Source: Ancalomicrobiaceae bacterium S20 (GTDB taxonomy: Bacteria; Pseudomonadota; Alphaproteobacteria; Rhizobiales; Ancalomicrobiaceae). From it: a stretch of 64,000 nt of DNA. This document shows, one piece after another, positions 28,181 through 46,971 of this stretch. The translations under genes were made by a program, and so were the position numbers. Location: NCBI GenBank assembly GCA_040269895.1, contig CP158568.1, positions 3,256,716-3,320,715 of the forward strand. The letters run 5' to 3'. Position 1 is the stretch's first letter, and each line of letters starts with the position of its first letter. The notes beneath the pieces were generated by a model, which saw nothing but the letters and a program-made list of their open reading frames with translations, was not told the DNA's origin and did no database searches.

Positions 28181-28965
28181 ACCGGATCAACCTGCTCGGC
28201 CTGCAGATCCTGGTCGGCATCGCCATGCTGGCGATCTGGCACGTCGGCTCGACGGTGAAAATCTTCGGCGTGCTCTTGCTGCCGCCGTTCTTCTTCTCGA
28301 CGCCGGCCGAGGTGTTCGGCCGGGTCTGGCACATGTTCGCCAACGGCTCGGTCTGGGCGCATCTCTATGTGACGCTGCTCGAGACCATTCTCGCCTTCGC
28401 GATCGGCGCGCTCGGCGGCGTGATCGTCGGCTTCTGGTTCGCGCGCCAGCCGCTCGCGGCCGCCGTGTTCGATCCGTATCTGAAGATGGCCAACGCCCTG
28501 CCGCGCGTGGTGCTCGCGCCGATCTTCATGCTGTGGCTCGGCCTCGGCATCTGGTCGAAGGTCGCGCTCGGCGTGACGCTTGTGTTCTTCATCGTGTTCT
28601 TCAACGTCTATCAGGGCGTCAAGGAAGTGAGCCCCGTGGTGCTCGCCAATGCGCGGCTGATGGGCTTCAACGAGCGGCAGCTGTTCCGGCACGTCTATTG
28701 GCCATCGGCACTCTCCTGGATGTTCTCGTCGCTGCACACCTCGGTCGGCTTCGCGCTCGTCGGCGCCGTCGTCGGCGAATACCTCGGCTCGTCGGCCGGG
28801 CTCGGCTATCTGATCCATCAAGCCGAGGGCGTGTTCGACACGACCGGCGTGTTCGCCGGCATGGTCGTGCTCGCGATCTTCGTGCTGGCGGTCGACTACG
28901 CCGTGACGCTGATCGAGAACCGCCTGTTGGTCTGGCGCCCACAAAGCGCCGCAGGCCATGCGTGA
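28177..28965 (+). CDS. NitT/TauT-family ABC transporter permease
   Basis: Inner-membrane permease of 262 residues with about six helices. The EAA-type cytoplasmic loop that docks the ATPase reads NARLMGFNERQLFRHVYWP (about residues 157-175). It overlaps the ATPase gene by ATGA and is followed by the binding-protein gene after 46 bases. Confidence 0.92.
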   Translation: MNRINLLGLQILVGIAMLAIWHVGSTVKIFGVLLLPPFFFSTPAEVFGRVWHMFANGSVWAHLYVTLLETILAFAIGALGGVIVGFWFARQPLAAAVFDPYLKMANALPRVVLAPIFMLWLGLGIWSKVALGVTLVFFIVFFNVYQGVKEVSPVVLANARLMGFNERQLFRHVYWPSALSWMFSSLHTSVGFALVGAVVGEYLGSSAGLGYLIHQAEGVFDTTGVFAGMVVLAIFVLAVDYAVTLIENRLLVWRPQSAAGHA

Positions 28966-29011
28966 GTACCAAAAGACTTCGAAACGAGCATCTTCGGGAG
29001 GACGTCACACC

Positions 29012-30037
29012 ATGAAGCGCATTCTCACCGCCGCGGTCGCAGGCTTTGCCGCTCTCGCCGCACTGGCCGGGCCGGCCGCCGCGCAGGCGCCGGAGAAGAC
29101 CAAGCTCGAGCTCGGCGTCGGCGGCAAGCCGCTGCTCTACTACCTGCCGCTGACGATCGCCGAGCGGAAGGGCTTCTTCAAGGAGCAGGGCCTCGACGTC
29201 ACCATCAACGACTTCGGCGGCGGCGCGAAGTCGCTGCAGGCGCTGGTCGGCGGCTCGGTCGACGCGGTCACCGGTGCCTACGAACACACGATCCGCATGC
29301 AGCAGAAGAACCAGGACGTCGTCGCCGTGCTCGAACTCGGCCGGTTCCCGGGCATCGTGATCGGCGTTGCCAAGGACAAGGCGGACAAGGTCAAGACCGC
29401 GGCGGACCTGAAGGGTCTGAAACTCGGCGTGACCGCGCCGGGCTCGTCGACGCACCTGACCGCGCTCTACCTGCTCGCCAAGGCCGGCGTGCCGGCCGAT
29501 AGCGTGCCGATCATCGGCGTGGGCGGCGGCGCGTCCGCCGTCGCGGCGCTCGAGCGCGGCAACGTCGACGCGATCTCGCACCTCGACCCGGTGATCTCGA
29601 AGCTCGAGGCCGACGGCGCGCTGAAGGTCATCGTCGATACCCGCACCGAGGAGGGCACCAAGGCCGTCTACGGCACGACCAACCCGGCCGCGACGCTCTA
29701 TCTGAAGGCCGATTTCATCAAGGCCAACCCGAACACGACGCAGGCGCTGACCAACGCGCTCTACAAGGCGCTGAAGTGGATCGAGACCGCGAGCCCCGAG
29801 GACATCGCCGCCGCGGTGCCGGAGGAATACTGGCTCGGCGACAAGGCGCTCTACATCGCCTCGGTCAAGGCCAACAAGGCGACCTACTCGAAGACCGGCA
29901 TCATCACCGAAGAGGCGAGCAAGGGCATGCTCGAATTCCTGAAGGTGGTCGAACCGTCGTTCAAGGACGCGCCGATCGACCTGAAGAAGACCTTCGATCC
30001 GACCTTCGTCACCAAGGCCGCCGCCACGGTGAAGTGA
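29012..30037 (+). CDS. Periplasmic substrate-binding protein, NMT1/SsuA-like
   Basis: Secreted solute-binding protein of 341 residues. A signal peptide (residues 1-24, ending PAAAQA) is followed by the NMT1/THI5-like fold, with LLYYLPLTIAERKGFFKEQGLDV and KSLQALVGGSVDAVTGAYEHT. This class binds nitrate, sulfonates, taurine, pyrimidine precursors or aromatic acids; the ligand here is unknown. The ATG at 29012 has GGGAGG 10-15 bases upstream. A strong terminator ends the operon 27 bases after the stop. Confidence 0.9.
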   Translation: MKRILTAAVAGFAALAALAGPAAAQAPEKTKLELGVGGKPLLYYLPLTIAERKGFFKEQGLDVTINDFGGGAKSLQALVGGSVDAVTGAYEHTIRMQQKNQDVVAVLELGRFPGIVIGVAKDKADKVKTAADLKGLKLGVTAPGSSTHLTALYLLAKAGVPADSVPIIGVGGGASAVAALERGNVDAISHLDPVISKLEADGALKVIVDTRTEEGTKAVYGTTNPAATLYLKADFIKANPNTTQALTNALYKALKWIETASPEDIAAAVPEEYWLGDKALYIASVKANKATYSKTGIITEEASKGMLEFLKVVEPSFKDAPIDLKKTFDPTFVTKAAATVK

Positions 30038-30064
30038 CGCGCGTCGGAAGCACGACCGTCTCGC

Positions 30065-30092
30065 GGCCTCCGATCCCACCGGATCGGGGGCC
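30065..30092 (+). terminator. Rho-independent terminator of the ABC transporter operon
   Basis: Twelve-base-pair stem GGCCTCCGATCC / GGATCGGGGGCC (one G-U pair), loop CACC, followed by GTTTCGTT. It lies just downstream of the binding-protein gene. Confidence 0.85.
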
Positions 30093-30234
30093 GTTTCGTT
30101 GCCGGCGTTCTCTCAAGAGTTGGGCGCGGACCGCAAGCGGCTCGAAGGCCCGCTGGGGAACGAACGTGAGCGTCGCCACGTTGCCCTCGCGGCGATGGCT
30201 CCGGGATGCCCGGAGCCCGCAAGGGGAGACGCCG

Positions 30235-30525
30235 ATGAATACCGCCAATCTCCAGCTCGAAGGCCTGCTGCTCGCGGTCGCCGCGCTCGTCGATGCGCTG
30301 AAGGCGAAGGGGCTCGTCACCGAAGCCGACATCGATGCCGCACTCGCGACCGCCGAGCGGGCCGCCACGCGCGATCCGCGCCGCCCGGCCGGGCTCACGC
30401 CCGCCAATGTCGACGCCGTGCTGTTCCCGATCCGCTTCCTACGGCTCGCCGCCGGCGACCCGGAAGGGTCCAGGCGCAGCTTCTCGGCCGTCGCCTCGCT
30501 GGTCGGCGCGACCAAGCCGGACTGA
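30235..30525 (+). CDS. Conserved-looking small protein, unknown function
   Basis: Ninety-six-residue soluble protein. Residues 1-45 are helical (LQLEGLLLAVAALVDALKAKGLVTEADIDAAL), followed by a basic RRP segment and a second helical block with DAVLFPIRFLRLAAG. AAGGGGAGA precedes the ATG at 30235, supporting translation. No signal peptide or membrane segment. It lies between the transporter terminator and the convergent RTX gene and appears monocistronic. I do not recognise the family. Confidence 0.6.
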   Translation: MNTANLQLEGLLLAVAALVDALKAKGLVTEADIDAALATAERAATRDPRRPAGLTPANVDAVLFPIRFLRLAAGDPEGSRRSFSAVASLVGATKPD

Positions 30526-30551
30526 GCGGGTTATCTCCCACGCGCGATCCG

Positions 30552-30574
30552 CCGGAGACGCCGGGCATCTCCGG
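30552..30574. terminator. Hairpin between convergent small ORF and RTX gene
   Basis: Perfect stem CCGGAGA / TCTCCGG with a nine-base loop between two convergent genes. No U-tract; a bidirectional terminator is possible. Confidence 0.35.
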
Positions 30575-30622
30575 GGCCGGGCACACATGTCCGCGAGGCG
30601 CAGCCGATCGCGTCGGCCGGCC

Positions 30623-40243
<9,621 letters not shown>

Positions 40244-40334
40244 TCATGGCGAAACCGGACGGCGGATCACGCCCTTCGAAGCACTGCGATCCGCCTGATC
40301 CGTTTTCAATCAGTTGTTGCCGGAGAGAAGACCG

Positions 40335-41336
40335 ATGCCGAAGCCGATTTCCCTCACCTCGACCGCCGCCGGGCTCGCGCTCGCGGTCGTGCTCGGCACG
40401 GCGGCCGCGCGCGCCAACGACAGCACCGCCGAAATCGGCCTCGGCGGCCTCACCCTGACCAAGAGCGACAGCATCCGCATGGTCAGCGAGGACCTGCGCA
40501 TTGCCGAACAGCGCATCGAGGTCGACTACGTGTTCCTGAACACCTCGGCGCAGGACATCGAGACGCTGGTCGCCTTCCCGCTGCCGGACTACGAGAACGT
40601 CGAGAAGTATGCCGACAAGCAGGTGCCCGACTACGAGACCGAGCTCGACTTCAAGACGACGATCGACGGCAAGCCCGCGCCGCTGACGCTGGTGCAGACC
40701 GCGACGCTCAAGGGCACGGACATCACCGCGCAGCTGAAGGCGCTCGGACTGCCGGTGATGCCGACCTACGAGAGGCTCGGCAAGGCTCTGGCCGGCCTGT
40801 CGAAGGAACAGCGCGCCGAGCTGGTCAAGGCCGGGCTGCTCGAGGACATGAACGGCGACCATTCCGACCCGAACGGCTACCTCGCGCTCTGGAAGGTCTC
40901 GACCGCGGTCACCCGGCGCCAGACCTTCCCCGCCGGGCGGTCGGTCACGGTCTCGCATTCCTACAAACCTTATGTCGGCGGCTCGGTCGGTGGCCGGTTC
41001 GACAAGTCGTCGCGCAAGGAGAGCTATTTCCTCGAGGCCAAGGCGAAGTTCTGCATGGACGACCAGTTCATGGCCGGCTTCGACAAGCGCGCCAAGACCG
41101 GCGAGGCCACCAACTACGGTGAAAAGTGGATCTCCTACGTGCTGGTCTCCGGCGCCAACTGGAGCGGGCCGATCGGCAAGTTCCGCATGGTGGTCGACAA
41201 GGGCGCGCCGAAGAACATGGTCAGCTTCTGCGAGACCGGCGTGAAGAAGATCAGCGACACCCGGTTCGAGGTCGTCCACGAGAACTTTGTTCCGAAGCGC
41301 GACGTCGACGTGCTGATCGTCGAATTCACCAACTGA
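40335..41336 (+). CDS. DUF4424-family exported protein
   Basis: Predicted periplasmic protein of 333 residues. A signal peptide (about 1-28, ending AAARAND) is followed by a beta-rich domain with ASEDLRIAEQRIEVDYVF-like sequence, a PLPDYENVEKY segment and a late NWSGPIGKFRMVVDKGAPKNMVSFCETGVKKI block, all typical of DUF4424. Two Cys (about residues 237 and 298) may form a disulphide. Function of the family is unknown. GGAGAGAAG precedes the ATG at 40335. It converges on the TraB/GumN-like gene. Confidence 0.75.
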   Translation: MPKPISLTSTAAGLALAVVLGTAAARANDSTAEIGLGGLTLTKSDSIRMVSEDLRIAEQRIEVDYVFLNTSAQDIETLVAFPLPDYENVEKYADKQVPDYETELDFKTTIDGKPAPLTLVQTATLKGTDITAQLKALGLPVMPTYERLGKALAGLSKEQRAELVKAGLLEDMNGDHSDPNGYLALWKVSTAVTRRQTFPAGRSVTVSHSYKPYVGGSVGGRFDKSSRKESYFLEAKAKFCMDDQFMAGFDKRAKTGEATNYGEKWISYVLVSGANWSGPIGKFRMVVDKGAPKNMVSFCETGVKKISDTRFEVVHENFVPKRDVDVLIVEFTN

Positions 41337-41353
41337 AGCCATCGGAAAGGCGG

Positions 41354-41378
41354 CGCGCCGAGGCCTCGGATCGGCGCG
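41354..41378. terminator. Hairpin between convergent DUF4424 and TraB/GumN genes
   Basis: Stem CGCGCCG / CGGCGCG with an 11-base loop that itself contains most of the palindrome CCGAGGCCTCGG. It lies in the 55-base gap between convergent stops; no clear U-tract. Confidence 0.4.
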
Positions 41379-41391
41379 GCCACGTTTCAGC

Positions 41392-42345
41392 TCAGCGGTT
41401 CGGCGCGCGCTGGACCGTGTAGCCCTGCGCTTCGAGAACCAGTTGCAGCCGGTCCGGGCCGACCAGATGCAGGATGCCGAGGCTGACGAAATGTCGGCCG
41501 CGGCCGACGAGCAGATCGCCGATCCGCTCGGCCCAGTCCTTGTTGCGATCGGCGATCAGCAGGCGGTAGAGCGCCGGCGTGTCGCGGCGCATCTCGCCGA
41601 TGCCGATCGCCTCGATCGCCGCTTCGTCACCGGCCTCCCAGGCCGCCTGCAGCCGCAGGAACTGCGGATCGGGCCGCTCCAGATCGCGCAAGGTGCTGGT
41701 CAGAACGGCCAGATCCTCCGCATCGGTCAGCGATGAGACCAGCGCCGGCGTCCGCTCCGCCGGCTCCAGGCCGGTGACGGGCACGTTGCGCGCCAGCCCT
41801 TCGCCCGCGACATCCGCCTCGGCACCGCCCGGCTTCAGTCCGGCGCGGCGCAACGCCCGCTCGACCAGCACCAGGGACGCCGACCACGGCCGCATGTGGT
41901 CGAGCGCGGCCTCGGGCACGCCGAGACGCGCGGCGATAACCTCGAGACGCTGCTGGTCGTCGACGGCGAGCCGCGCCTTCAGCGACCGCGTCGGATCCAT
42001 CGTCGCCGCCGCGATTCTGGTCCGCAACGCGTCGGAGGCCGGCGCGGGCACGCTCTCCAGCCAGAGCGAATCCGCCGTGGCCAGCGCGCGGACGAAGCTC
42101 GGCGTGCGCCAATTGCGCTCGGGTCCGGAGAAATGCAGCGAGCCGTAGAGCACGACCGACGCCTCGCCCTTGCTGACCACCCAGAGGTCGGGCGCCGCAT
42201 GGACCGGCGCCGAGCCGAGCAGTCCGGCCACAAGCAGCACGATCGCCACCCGATCCACCCAACGCCGCACCGTCCGCCACGGCAACGGCCACGATGGCGC
42301 GCGCGTCGGCCGGCGCTCGCCCCGGGCCAGATCCGAATTGCCCAT
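41392..42345 (-). CDS. TraB/GumN-family protein
   Basis: Predicted exported protein of 317 residues. An N-terminal helix/signal sequence (about residues 30-50, VAIVLLVAGLLGSAPVHAAP) precedes a TraB/GumN domain with VLYGSLHFSGP, LWLESVPAPA and the C-terminal VSLGILHLVGPDRLQLVLEAQGY, which carries the conserved GxLH...GxxGL-type motif. The family resembles metalloproteases of the erythromycin esterase/Tiki group, with mostly unknown substrates. The ATG at 42345 has GGAGAGGAGCGGAGG directly upstream; the open frame continues to 42474. Confidence 0.82.
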   Translation of the reverse strand: MGNSDLARGERRPTRAPSWPLPWRTVRRWVDRVAIVLLVAGLLGSAPVHAAPDLWVVSKGEASVVLYGSLHFSGPERNWRTPSFVRALATADSLWLESVPAPASDALRTRIAAATMDPTRSLKARLAVDDQQRLEVIAARLGVPEAALDHMRPWSASLVLVERALRRAGLKPGGAEADVAGEGLARNVPVTGLEPAERTPALVSSLTDAEDLAVLTSTLRDLERPDPQFLRLQAAWEAGDEAAIEAIGIGEMRRDTPALYRLLIADRNKDWAERIGDLLVGRGRHFVSLGILHLVGPDRLQLVLEAQGYTVQRAPNR

Positions 42346-42607
42346 CCTCCGCTCCTCTCCTTGCGACACCCCGCATGACGCCCTGCGACAATTCCGCCAT
42401 GTGCTCCAGGCAGCCCATGCCGCACCGCAGCAGAACCGGCCCGCCTCTGAAGGCTGATCCGCGGAAATGGGCATCGGCCCCGCCCTGCGGCCCGTTTGCA
42501 GTGCGGTAGACCGGCAAACGTTCCGCCGACATTGCCGAAACTTCCCGGATCACTCTGGAAATAGATCTAAAGACACACATCCGGATAAAACCATAGCGTT
42601 GTCAACA

Positions 42608-42634
42608 CTTGCGAAGAAAGATCGCAAGAAGACA
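42608..42634 (+). promoter_or_regulatory. mxaF: Candidate mxaF activator site and -35 element
   Basis: Perfect inverted repeat CTTGCGA (42608-42614) / TCGCAAG (42622-42628) with a 7-base spacer AGAAAGA, followed immediately by AAGACA (42629-42634). AAGACA is, as I recall, the -35 hexamer mapped for mxaF in Methylobacterium extorquens. A -10-like sequence (TATGAGAA, 42651-42658) lies 16-18 bases further. A paired 7-mer abutting the -35 is how a NarL-type activator would bind; the regulator at 56140 is the obvious candidate. Confidence 0.55.
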
Positions 42635-42688
42635 TTTTTCATAAGTAAATTATGAGAAGTGTCGCGCGATGTATACACCCAATATAAA

Positions 42689-42745
42689 GCGACGAAACAG
42701 CGTCGCAGCAGGACCGTCTATTCGATCGCGTCGGACGCATCGAAT
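42689..42745 (+). promoter_or_regulatory. Two stem-loops in the mxaF 5' leader
   Basis: First hairpin: GCGACG / CGTCGC with loop AAACAG (42689-42706). Second: ATTCGAT (42720-42726) / ATCGAAT (42739-42745), with an inner GCG/CGC and a one-base bulge. Both would lie in the untranslated leader if transcription starts near 42660. They may protect the abundant mxaF mRNA. Confidence 0.5.
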
Positions 42746-42781
42746 GCCTCGATCTTGCGCGAGGAACCCAAGGAGTCGAGC

Positions 42782-44653
42782 ATGAGACATCATCTGTTGT
42801 CCGTGTCGGTCGCGGCCGTGGCGGCGACATTCGCCGTGACGGCCATGCCGGCCGCGGCGAACGACAAGCTCATCGAGCTGTCGCAGAAGGACGAAAACTG
42901 GGTCATGCCGGGTAAGAACTACTCGGAGAACAACTTTTCGTCCCTCACCCAGATCAACGTCGACAACGTCAAGAACCTGAAGCCGGCCTGGTCGTTCTCG
43001 ACCGGCGTGCTCAGCGGCCACGAGGGCACGCCGCTCGTCGTCGACGGGACGATGTACGTCCACACGCCGTTCCCGAACATCACCTTCGCGCTGGACCTCG
43101 CCGAGCCCGGCAAGATCAAGTGGATGCACAAGCCGAAGCAGAACCCGGCCGCCCGCGCGGTCGCCTGCTGCGACATCGTCAACCGCGGCAATGCCTATTG
43201 GCCGGGTGACGGCAAGGTCGGCCCGTACATCCTCAAGACCCAGCTCGACGGCCACATCGTCGCGCTCGACGCCAAGACCGGCGCCGAGGTCTGGAAGATG
43301 GAGAACTCCGACATCAAGGTCGGCTCGACGCTGACGAGCGCGCCCTATGTGGTGAAGGATCTGGTGCTGGTCGGCTCCTCGGGCGCCGAGCTCGGCGTGC
43401 GCGGCTACGTCACCGCCTACGACGTGAAGACCGGCGAGCAGAAGTGGCGCTCCTACGCCACGGGTCCGGACGCGGACCTGAACCTCGCCGACGACTTCAA
43501 CATCAAGAACCCGCACTACGGTCAGAAGGGCCTCGGCACCTCGACCTGGGAGGGCGATGCCTGGAAGATCGGCGGCGGCACCAACTGGGGTTGGTACGCC
43601 TACGACAACGCCACCAACATGGTCTACTTCGGCACCGGCAACCCGGCGCCGTGGAACGAGACCATGCGTCCGGGCGACAACAAGTGGACCATGACCATCT
43701 TCGGTCGTGACGTCGACACCGGCAAGGCGCGCTTCGGCTACCAGAAGACGCCGCACGACGAATGGGACTACGCCGGCGTCAACGTGATGATGCTGTCGGA
43801 GCAGAAGGACAAGGACGGCAAGACCCGCAAGCTGCTGACCCATCCGGACCGCAACGGCATCGTCTACACCCTCGACCGCGAAACCGGCGACCTCGTCTCG
43901 GCCAACAAGCTCGACGACACGGTCAACTGGGTGAAGCAGGTCGACCTCAAGTCCGGCCTGCCGCAGCGCGATCCGGAATACGGCACGCGCATGGACCACA
44001 AGGGCCGCGACATCTGCCCGTCGGCCATGGGCTACCACAACCAGGGCCACGACAGCTACGATCCGGACAAGCAGCTGTTCTTCATGGGCATCAACCACAT
44101 CTGCATGGACTGGGAACCGTTCATGCTGCCCTATCGCGCCGGTCAGTTCTTCGTCGGCGCGACGCTGTGGATGTACCCGGGCCCGAAGGGCGATCGTCAG
44201 AACTACCTCGGCCTCGGCCAGATCAAGGCCTACAACGCCATCTCCGGCAAGTACGCCTGGGAGGCGATGGAGAAGTTCGCGGTGTGGGGCGGCACGATGT
44301 CGACCGCCGGCAACCTGGTCTTCTACGGGACGCTCGACGGCTTCATCAAGGCGCGTGACACGCGCACCGGCGAGCTGAAGTGGAAGTACCGCCTGCCGTC
44401 CGGCGTGATCGGTCATCCGATGACCTACACCCACAACGGCGTGCAGTACGTCGCCATCTACTACGGCGTCGGCGGCTGGCCGGGTGTCGGCCTGGTGTTC
44501 GACCTCAACGACCCGACCGCCGGTCTCGGCTCGGTCGGCGCGTTCAAGAACCTCCAGCACTACACCCAGATGGGCGGCGGCGTGATGGTGTTCTCGCTCG
44601 ACGGCAAGAGCCCCTACGACGACGTCAAGGTCGGCGAGTACGCCGCCAAGTGA
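42782..44653 (+). CDS. mxaF: Methanol dehydrogenase large subunit MxaF (PQQ, calcium type)
   Basis: Large subunit of periplasmic PQQ methanol dehydrogenase, which oxidises methanol to formaldehyde and passes electrons to cytochrome cL. The 623-residue precursor has a signal peptide cut near ANA|NDKLIE. It is an eight-bladed tryptophan-docking propeller; adjacent Cys129-Cys130 (VACCD) form the disulphide ring over PQQ. The active-site Asp329 is in HDEWDYAG; the residue two places on is Ala331, as in calcium MxaF, not the Asp that marks lanthanide XoxF. AAGGAG precedes the ATG. It heads mxaFJGI and is followed by a strong stem-loop. Confidence 0.98.
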   Translation: MRHHLLSVSVAAVAATFAVTAMPAAANDKLIELSQKDENWVMPGKNYSENNFSSLTQINVDNVKNLKPAWSFSTGVLSGHEGTPLVVDGTMYVHTPFPNITFALDLAEPGKIKWMHKPKQNPAARAVACCDIVNRGNAYWPGDGKVGPYILKTQLDGHIVALDAKTGAEVWKMENSDIKVGSTLTSAPYVVKDLVLVGSSGAELGVRGYVTAYDVKTGEQKWRSYATGPDADLNLADDFNIKNPHYGQKGLGTSTWEGDAWKIGGGTNWGWYAYDNATNMVYFGTGNPAPWNETMRPGDNKWTMTIFGRDVDTGKARFGYQKTPHDEWDYAGVNVMMLSEQKDKDGKTRKLLTHPDRNGIVYTLDRETGDLVSANKLDDTVNWVKQVDLKSGLPQRDPEYGTRMDHKGRDICPSAMGYHNQGHDSYDPDKQLFFMGINHICMDWEPFMLPYRAGQFFVGATLWMYPGPKGDRQNYLGLGQIKAYNAISGKYAWEAMEKFAVWGGTMSTAGNLVFYGTLDGFIKARDTRTGELKWKYRLPSGVIGHPMTYTHNGVQYVAIYYGVGGWPGVGLVFDLNDPTAGLGSVGAFKNLQHYTQMGGGVMVFSLDGKSPYDDVKVGEYAAK

Positions 44654-44663
44654 CGACCGGACT

Positions 44664-44697
44664 CCCCCGCGCGGAGCCGGAAGGGTCCGCGCGGGGG
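44664..44697 (+). terminator. Strong intercistronic stem-loop after mxaF
   Basis: Perfect 12-bp stem CCCCCGCGCGGA / TCCGCGCGGGGG with a 10-base loop, 11 bases after the mxaF stop. No U-run follows, and mxaJ begins 54 bases later. It is better explained as a 3' stabiliser or partial attenuator that keeps mxaF mRNA above the downstream message. Confidence 0.7.
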
Positions 44698-44751
44698 CCC
44701 CTCAACCGGGATCGGCCGCAGCCGATGCGGCCTTGAGATCGGATTGCCCCC

Positions 44752-45594
44752 ATGTTTGCGAAAAACGCTCTCGGGCTCGCCGCCGCGCTCGGCGCGAGCC
44801 TCCTCGGTGCGGCCGTCGCCTCGGCCGAGACCGCGACCAACCCCGCCACGCTGCGCATCTGTGCCAGCGAGAACGAAGCGCCCTTCTCGTTCAAGGACGG
44901 CAAGGGCTTCGAGAACCGCATCGCCGCCGTGCTCGCCAAGGCCATGGGCCGCGAGCCGGTGTTCGTGTGGTCCGACAAGCCGGCGATCTACCTGGTCCGC
45001 GACCAGCTCGACAAGAAGAGCTGCGATGTCGTCATGGGTGTCGACACCGGCGACCAGCGCGTGCTGACCAGCAAGCCCTATTACCGCTCGGGCTATGTGT
45101 TCATCACCCGCGCCGACGTCACCGTGAAGGACTGGAACGATCCGGCCATCGCCAAGATGTCGAGCTTCGCCGTCGGCTTCGGGTCGCCCGCGGAATCGAT
45201 GCTGCGCTCCAACGGCAAGTGGGAGAACAACGCGGCCTATCTGTTCTCGCTCGTCAACTTCAAGGCGCCGCGCAACCAGTACGTCCGGGTCGATCCGGCC
45301 AAGATCGTCCAGGAAGTCGCCGACGGCCATGCCGATCTCGGCGTCGCGTTCTCGCCGGAGGTGGCGCGCTATCTGAAGGACAGCGGGACCAAGCTCAAGG
45401 TGACGCTGATCCCGGACGACAACGCGCGCTCCGACGGGCTCAAGATCCCGCACCATTTCGACCAGTCGATCGGCGTCCGCAAGGACGATCGCGAGCTGCT
45501 CGCCGCCATCGACGCCGCACTCGTCAAGGCCAGGCCGGAGATCGACGCCGTGCTCGCCGACGAGGGCATCATCACGCTGCCGCCGGGCTCCTGA
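44752..45594 (+). CDS. mxaJ: MxaJ, methanol oxidation solute-binding-like protein
   Basis: Periplasmic protein of 280 residues needed for active methanol dehydrogenase, probably a chaperone for assembly. A signal peptide (about 1-26, [12 protein letters not shown]) precedes a family-3 solute-binding fold with [49 protein letters not shown] and a Cys pair (about residues 35 and 92). Position between mxaF and mxaG is the standard one. Confidence 0.95.
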   Translation: MFAKNALGLAAALGASLLGAAVASAETATNPATLRICASENEAPFSFKDGKGFENRIAAVLAKAMGREPVFVWSDKPAIYLVRDQLDKKSCDVVMGVDTGDQRVLTSKPYYRSGYVFITRADVTVKDWNDPAIAKMSSFAVGFGSPAESMLRSNGKWENNAAYLFSLVNFKAPRNQYVRVDPAKIVQEVADGHADLGVAFSPEVARYLKDSGTKLKVTLIPDDNARSDGLKIPHHFDQSIGVRKDDRELLAAIDAALVKARPEIDAVLADEGIITLPPGS

Positions 45595-45629
45595 CGGACC
45601 GGCCGGCCCAGCCATTCGAGAGTCATGCA

Positions 45630-46169
45630 ATGAACAGATCTTCGGTCCGCCTCGCCGTGGCGGCTGTCTTCGCGGGCGTGTTCCTGACCGGCATGGTCAA
45701 GTCCTCGCTCGATCTCAGAAACACCGTCACCGGCGAGAAGCTGAATCTCGAGGATTCGCTGCCGGACGGCCGGGATACCCCGGCGGTTCGGGCTTTCCTG
45801 GAGACGGGCGTCAACCCCTACAACGAGGACCCGAAGGTCCTGCCCAAGGCCAAGGAGCTGTTCCTGACCGCCTGCTCGGGCTGTCACGGCCATCTCGGCG
45901 AGGGCAAGGTCGGCCCCGGCCTCAACGACGACTACTGGACCTATCCGAAGAACGAGACCGACCAGGGTCTGTTCGAGACCATCTTCGGCGGCGCGCAGGC
46001 GCAGATGGGGCCCCAGTACGAGAACCTGACGCTCGACGACATGCTGACCGTCATGGCCTGGGTCCGCCACCTCTACACCGGCCCCGTCGACCATGCGCCC
46101 TGGTTCACCGAGGCGCAGAAGAAGGCCTACAAGCCCTACCACGAGGATCATCCGGCAGAGACGAACTGA
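45630..46169 (+). CDS. mxaG: Cytochrome cL (MxaG)
   Basis: Periplasmic class I c-type cytochrome that accepts electrons from methanol dehydrogenase. The 179-residue precursor has an N-terminal export helix ([17 protein letters not shown]) and the haem site [11 protein letters not shown] (about residues 88-98), then the conserved [28 protein letters not shown] block specific to cytochrome cL. The ATG at 45630 matches homologues. Confidence 0.96.
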   Translation: MNRSSVRLAVAAVFAGVFLTGMVKSSLDLRNTVTGEKLNLEDSLPDGRDTPAVRAFLETGVNPYNEDPKVLPKAKELFLTACSGCHGHLGEGKVGPGLNDDYWTYPKNETDQGLFETIFGGAQAQMGPQYENLTLDDMLTVMAWVRHLYTGPVDHAPWFTEAQKKAYKPYHEDHPAETN

Positions 46170-46298
46170 GACGGCGACGCCGGCCCCGCGGCCGGCGCCA
46201 GCGGCCGGTCGCGCCCCCGGACAACGAAACCCCGCCATGCCCCAACGGCCGGCGCGGGAAGAACCGAGCAGCGAAGCTCGAGACGAATGGAGGAACCC

Positions 46299-46613
46299 AT
46301 GGAGAAGATCAGCACCATCGGCCGCAAGGCCGCGCTCATTCTCGCCGGCGCCGTCCTCGCGGCACCGCTGGCGGTGGCCACCGCCGTCGCCTACGACGGC
46401 ACCAACTGCAAGGCGCCCGGCAACTGCTGGGAGCCCAAGCCCGGCTATCCCGCCACCATCGCCGGCACCAAGTACGATCCGAAGCACGATCCGAAGGAAA
46501 TCAGCAAGCAGGCGGTCTCCATCGAGCAGATGGAAGAACGCAACCGCAAGCGCGCCGAGAACTTCAAGAAGACCGGCAAGTTCGAATACGACGTCACCAA
46601 GATCCCGAACTGA
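46299..46613 (+). CDS. mxaI: Methanol dehydrogenase small subunit MxaI
   Basis: Small beta subunit of the MxaF2I2 enzyme. The 104-residue precursor has a signal peptide (about 1-31, ending ATAVA). The mature protein begins YDGTNCKAPGNCWEPKPGYP and has a long charged helix (EQMEERNRKRAENFKKTGKF), nearly identical to known MxaI. Its presence confirms an MxaFI-type enzyme. The start at 46299 is chosen because the GGAGG ribosome site lies inside the sequence that an ATG at 46287 would translate. Confidence 0.96.
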   Translation: MEKISTIGRKAALILAGAVLAAPLAVATAVAYDGTNCKAPGNCWEPKPGYPATIAGTKYDPKHDPKEISKQAVSIEQMEERNRKRAENFKKTGKFEYDVTKIPN

Positions 46614-46971
46614 CCGCTTCCCCCGCCGGACCGTTCGCCCGCGCTTCCCTTTGCTTCCACGCGGGCGGCTCCCAGCCGGCAGGTCGGATCGGTAATCCCA
46701 AGCGACGTCGTCGTGGTTCTGACAGTCGAACCGGCAGTCCTGCCGGCTCGACCGGACCACATGGAGGGGCGCGGTCGGACGAGACGCATTTCGCGAGCCG
46801 ATGCGATCGGATCGCGGATCGCTTGAACCCCACAGGCGATACGGGCGCCACCGGCCGGGCTGGACCGGCGGAGCCCGGAATGGTCCGCCCGTCCGCGCTC
46901 CTCCCTTTTTTTCGGGAGCCGTGTGCGCGCCCCGATGAGCATCCCCCGATGGGCACGCCGGTGAGTACTCC
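46614..46971 (+). other. Spacer between mxaFJGI and the maturation genes
   Basis: A 358-base stretch with no supported gene. A hairpin CGCCCGCG (46636-46643) / CGCGGGCG (46660-46667) lies just after mxaI and may end or damp the abundant structural-gene transcript. The rest is GC-rich without an obvious promoter, although a separate start for mxaR onward is possible. Confidence 0.5.

Larger units (their letters stand above)
42346..42781 (+). promoter_or_regulatory. mxaF upstream region
   Basis: A 436-base region without a supported gene. The left half has ordinary GC content; from about 42560 to 42690 it becomes AT-rich, as expected for a strong promoter. It contains the inverted repeat plus AAGACA element and the leader hairpins listed separately. 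A TATAAA at 42683 is a second -10-like word with no good -35 partner. Confidence 0.6.

Noticed and set aside
42683-42688. TATAAA as the main mxaF -10 box
   Set aside because: No matching -35 at 16-18 bases, and it would place the start downstream of the better AAGACA element.
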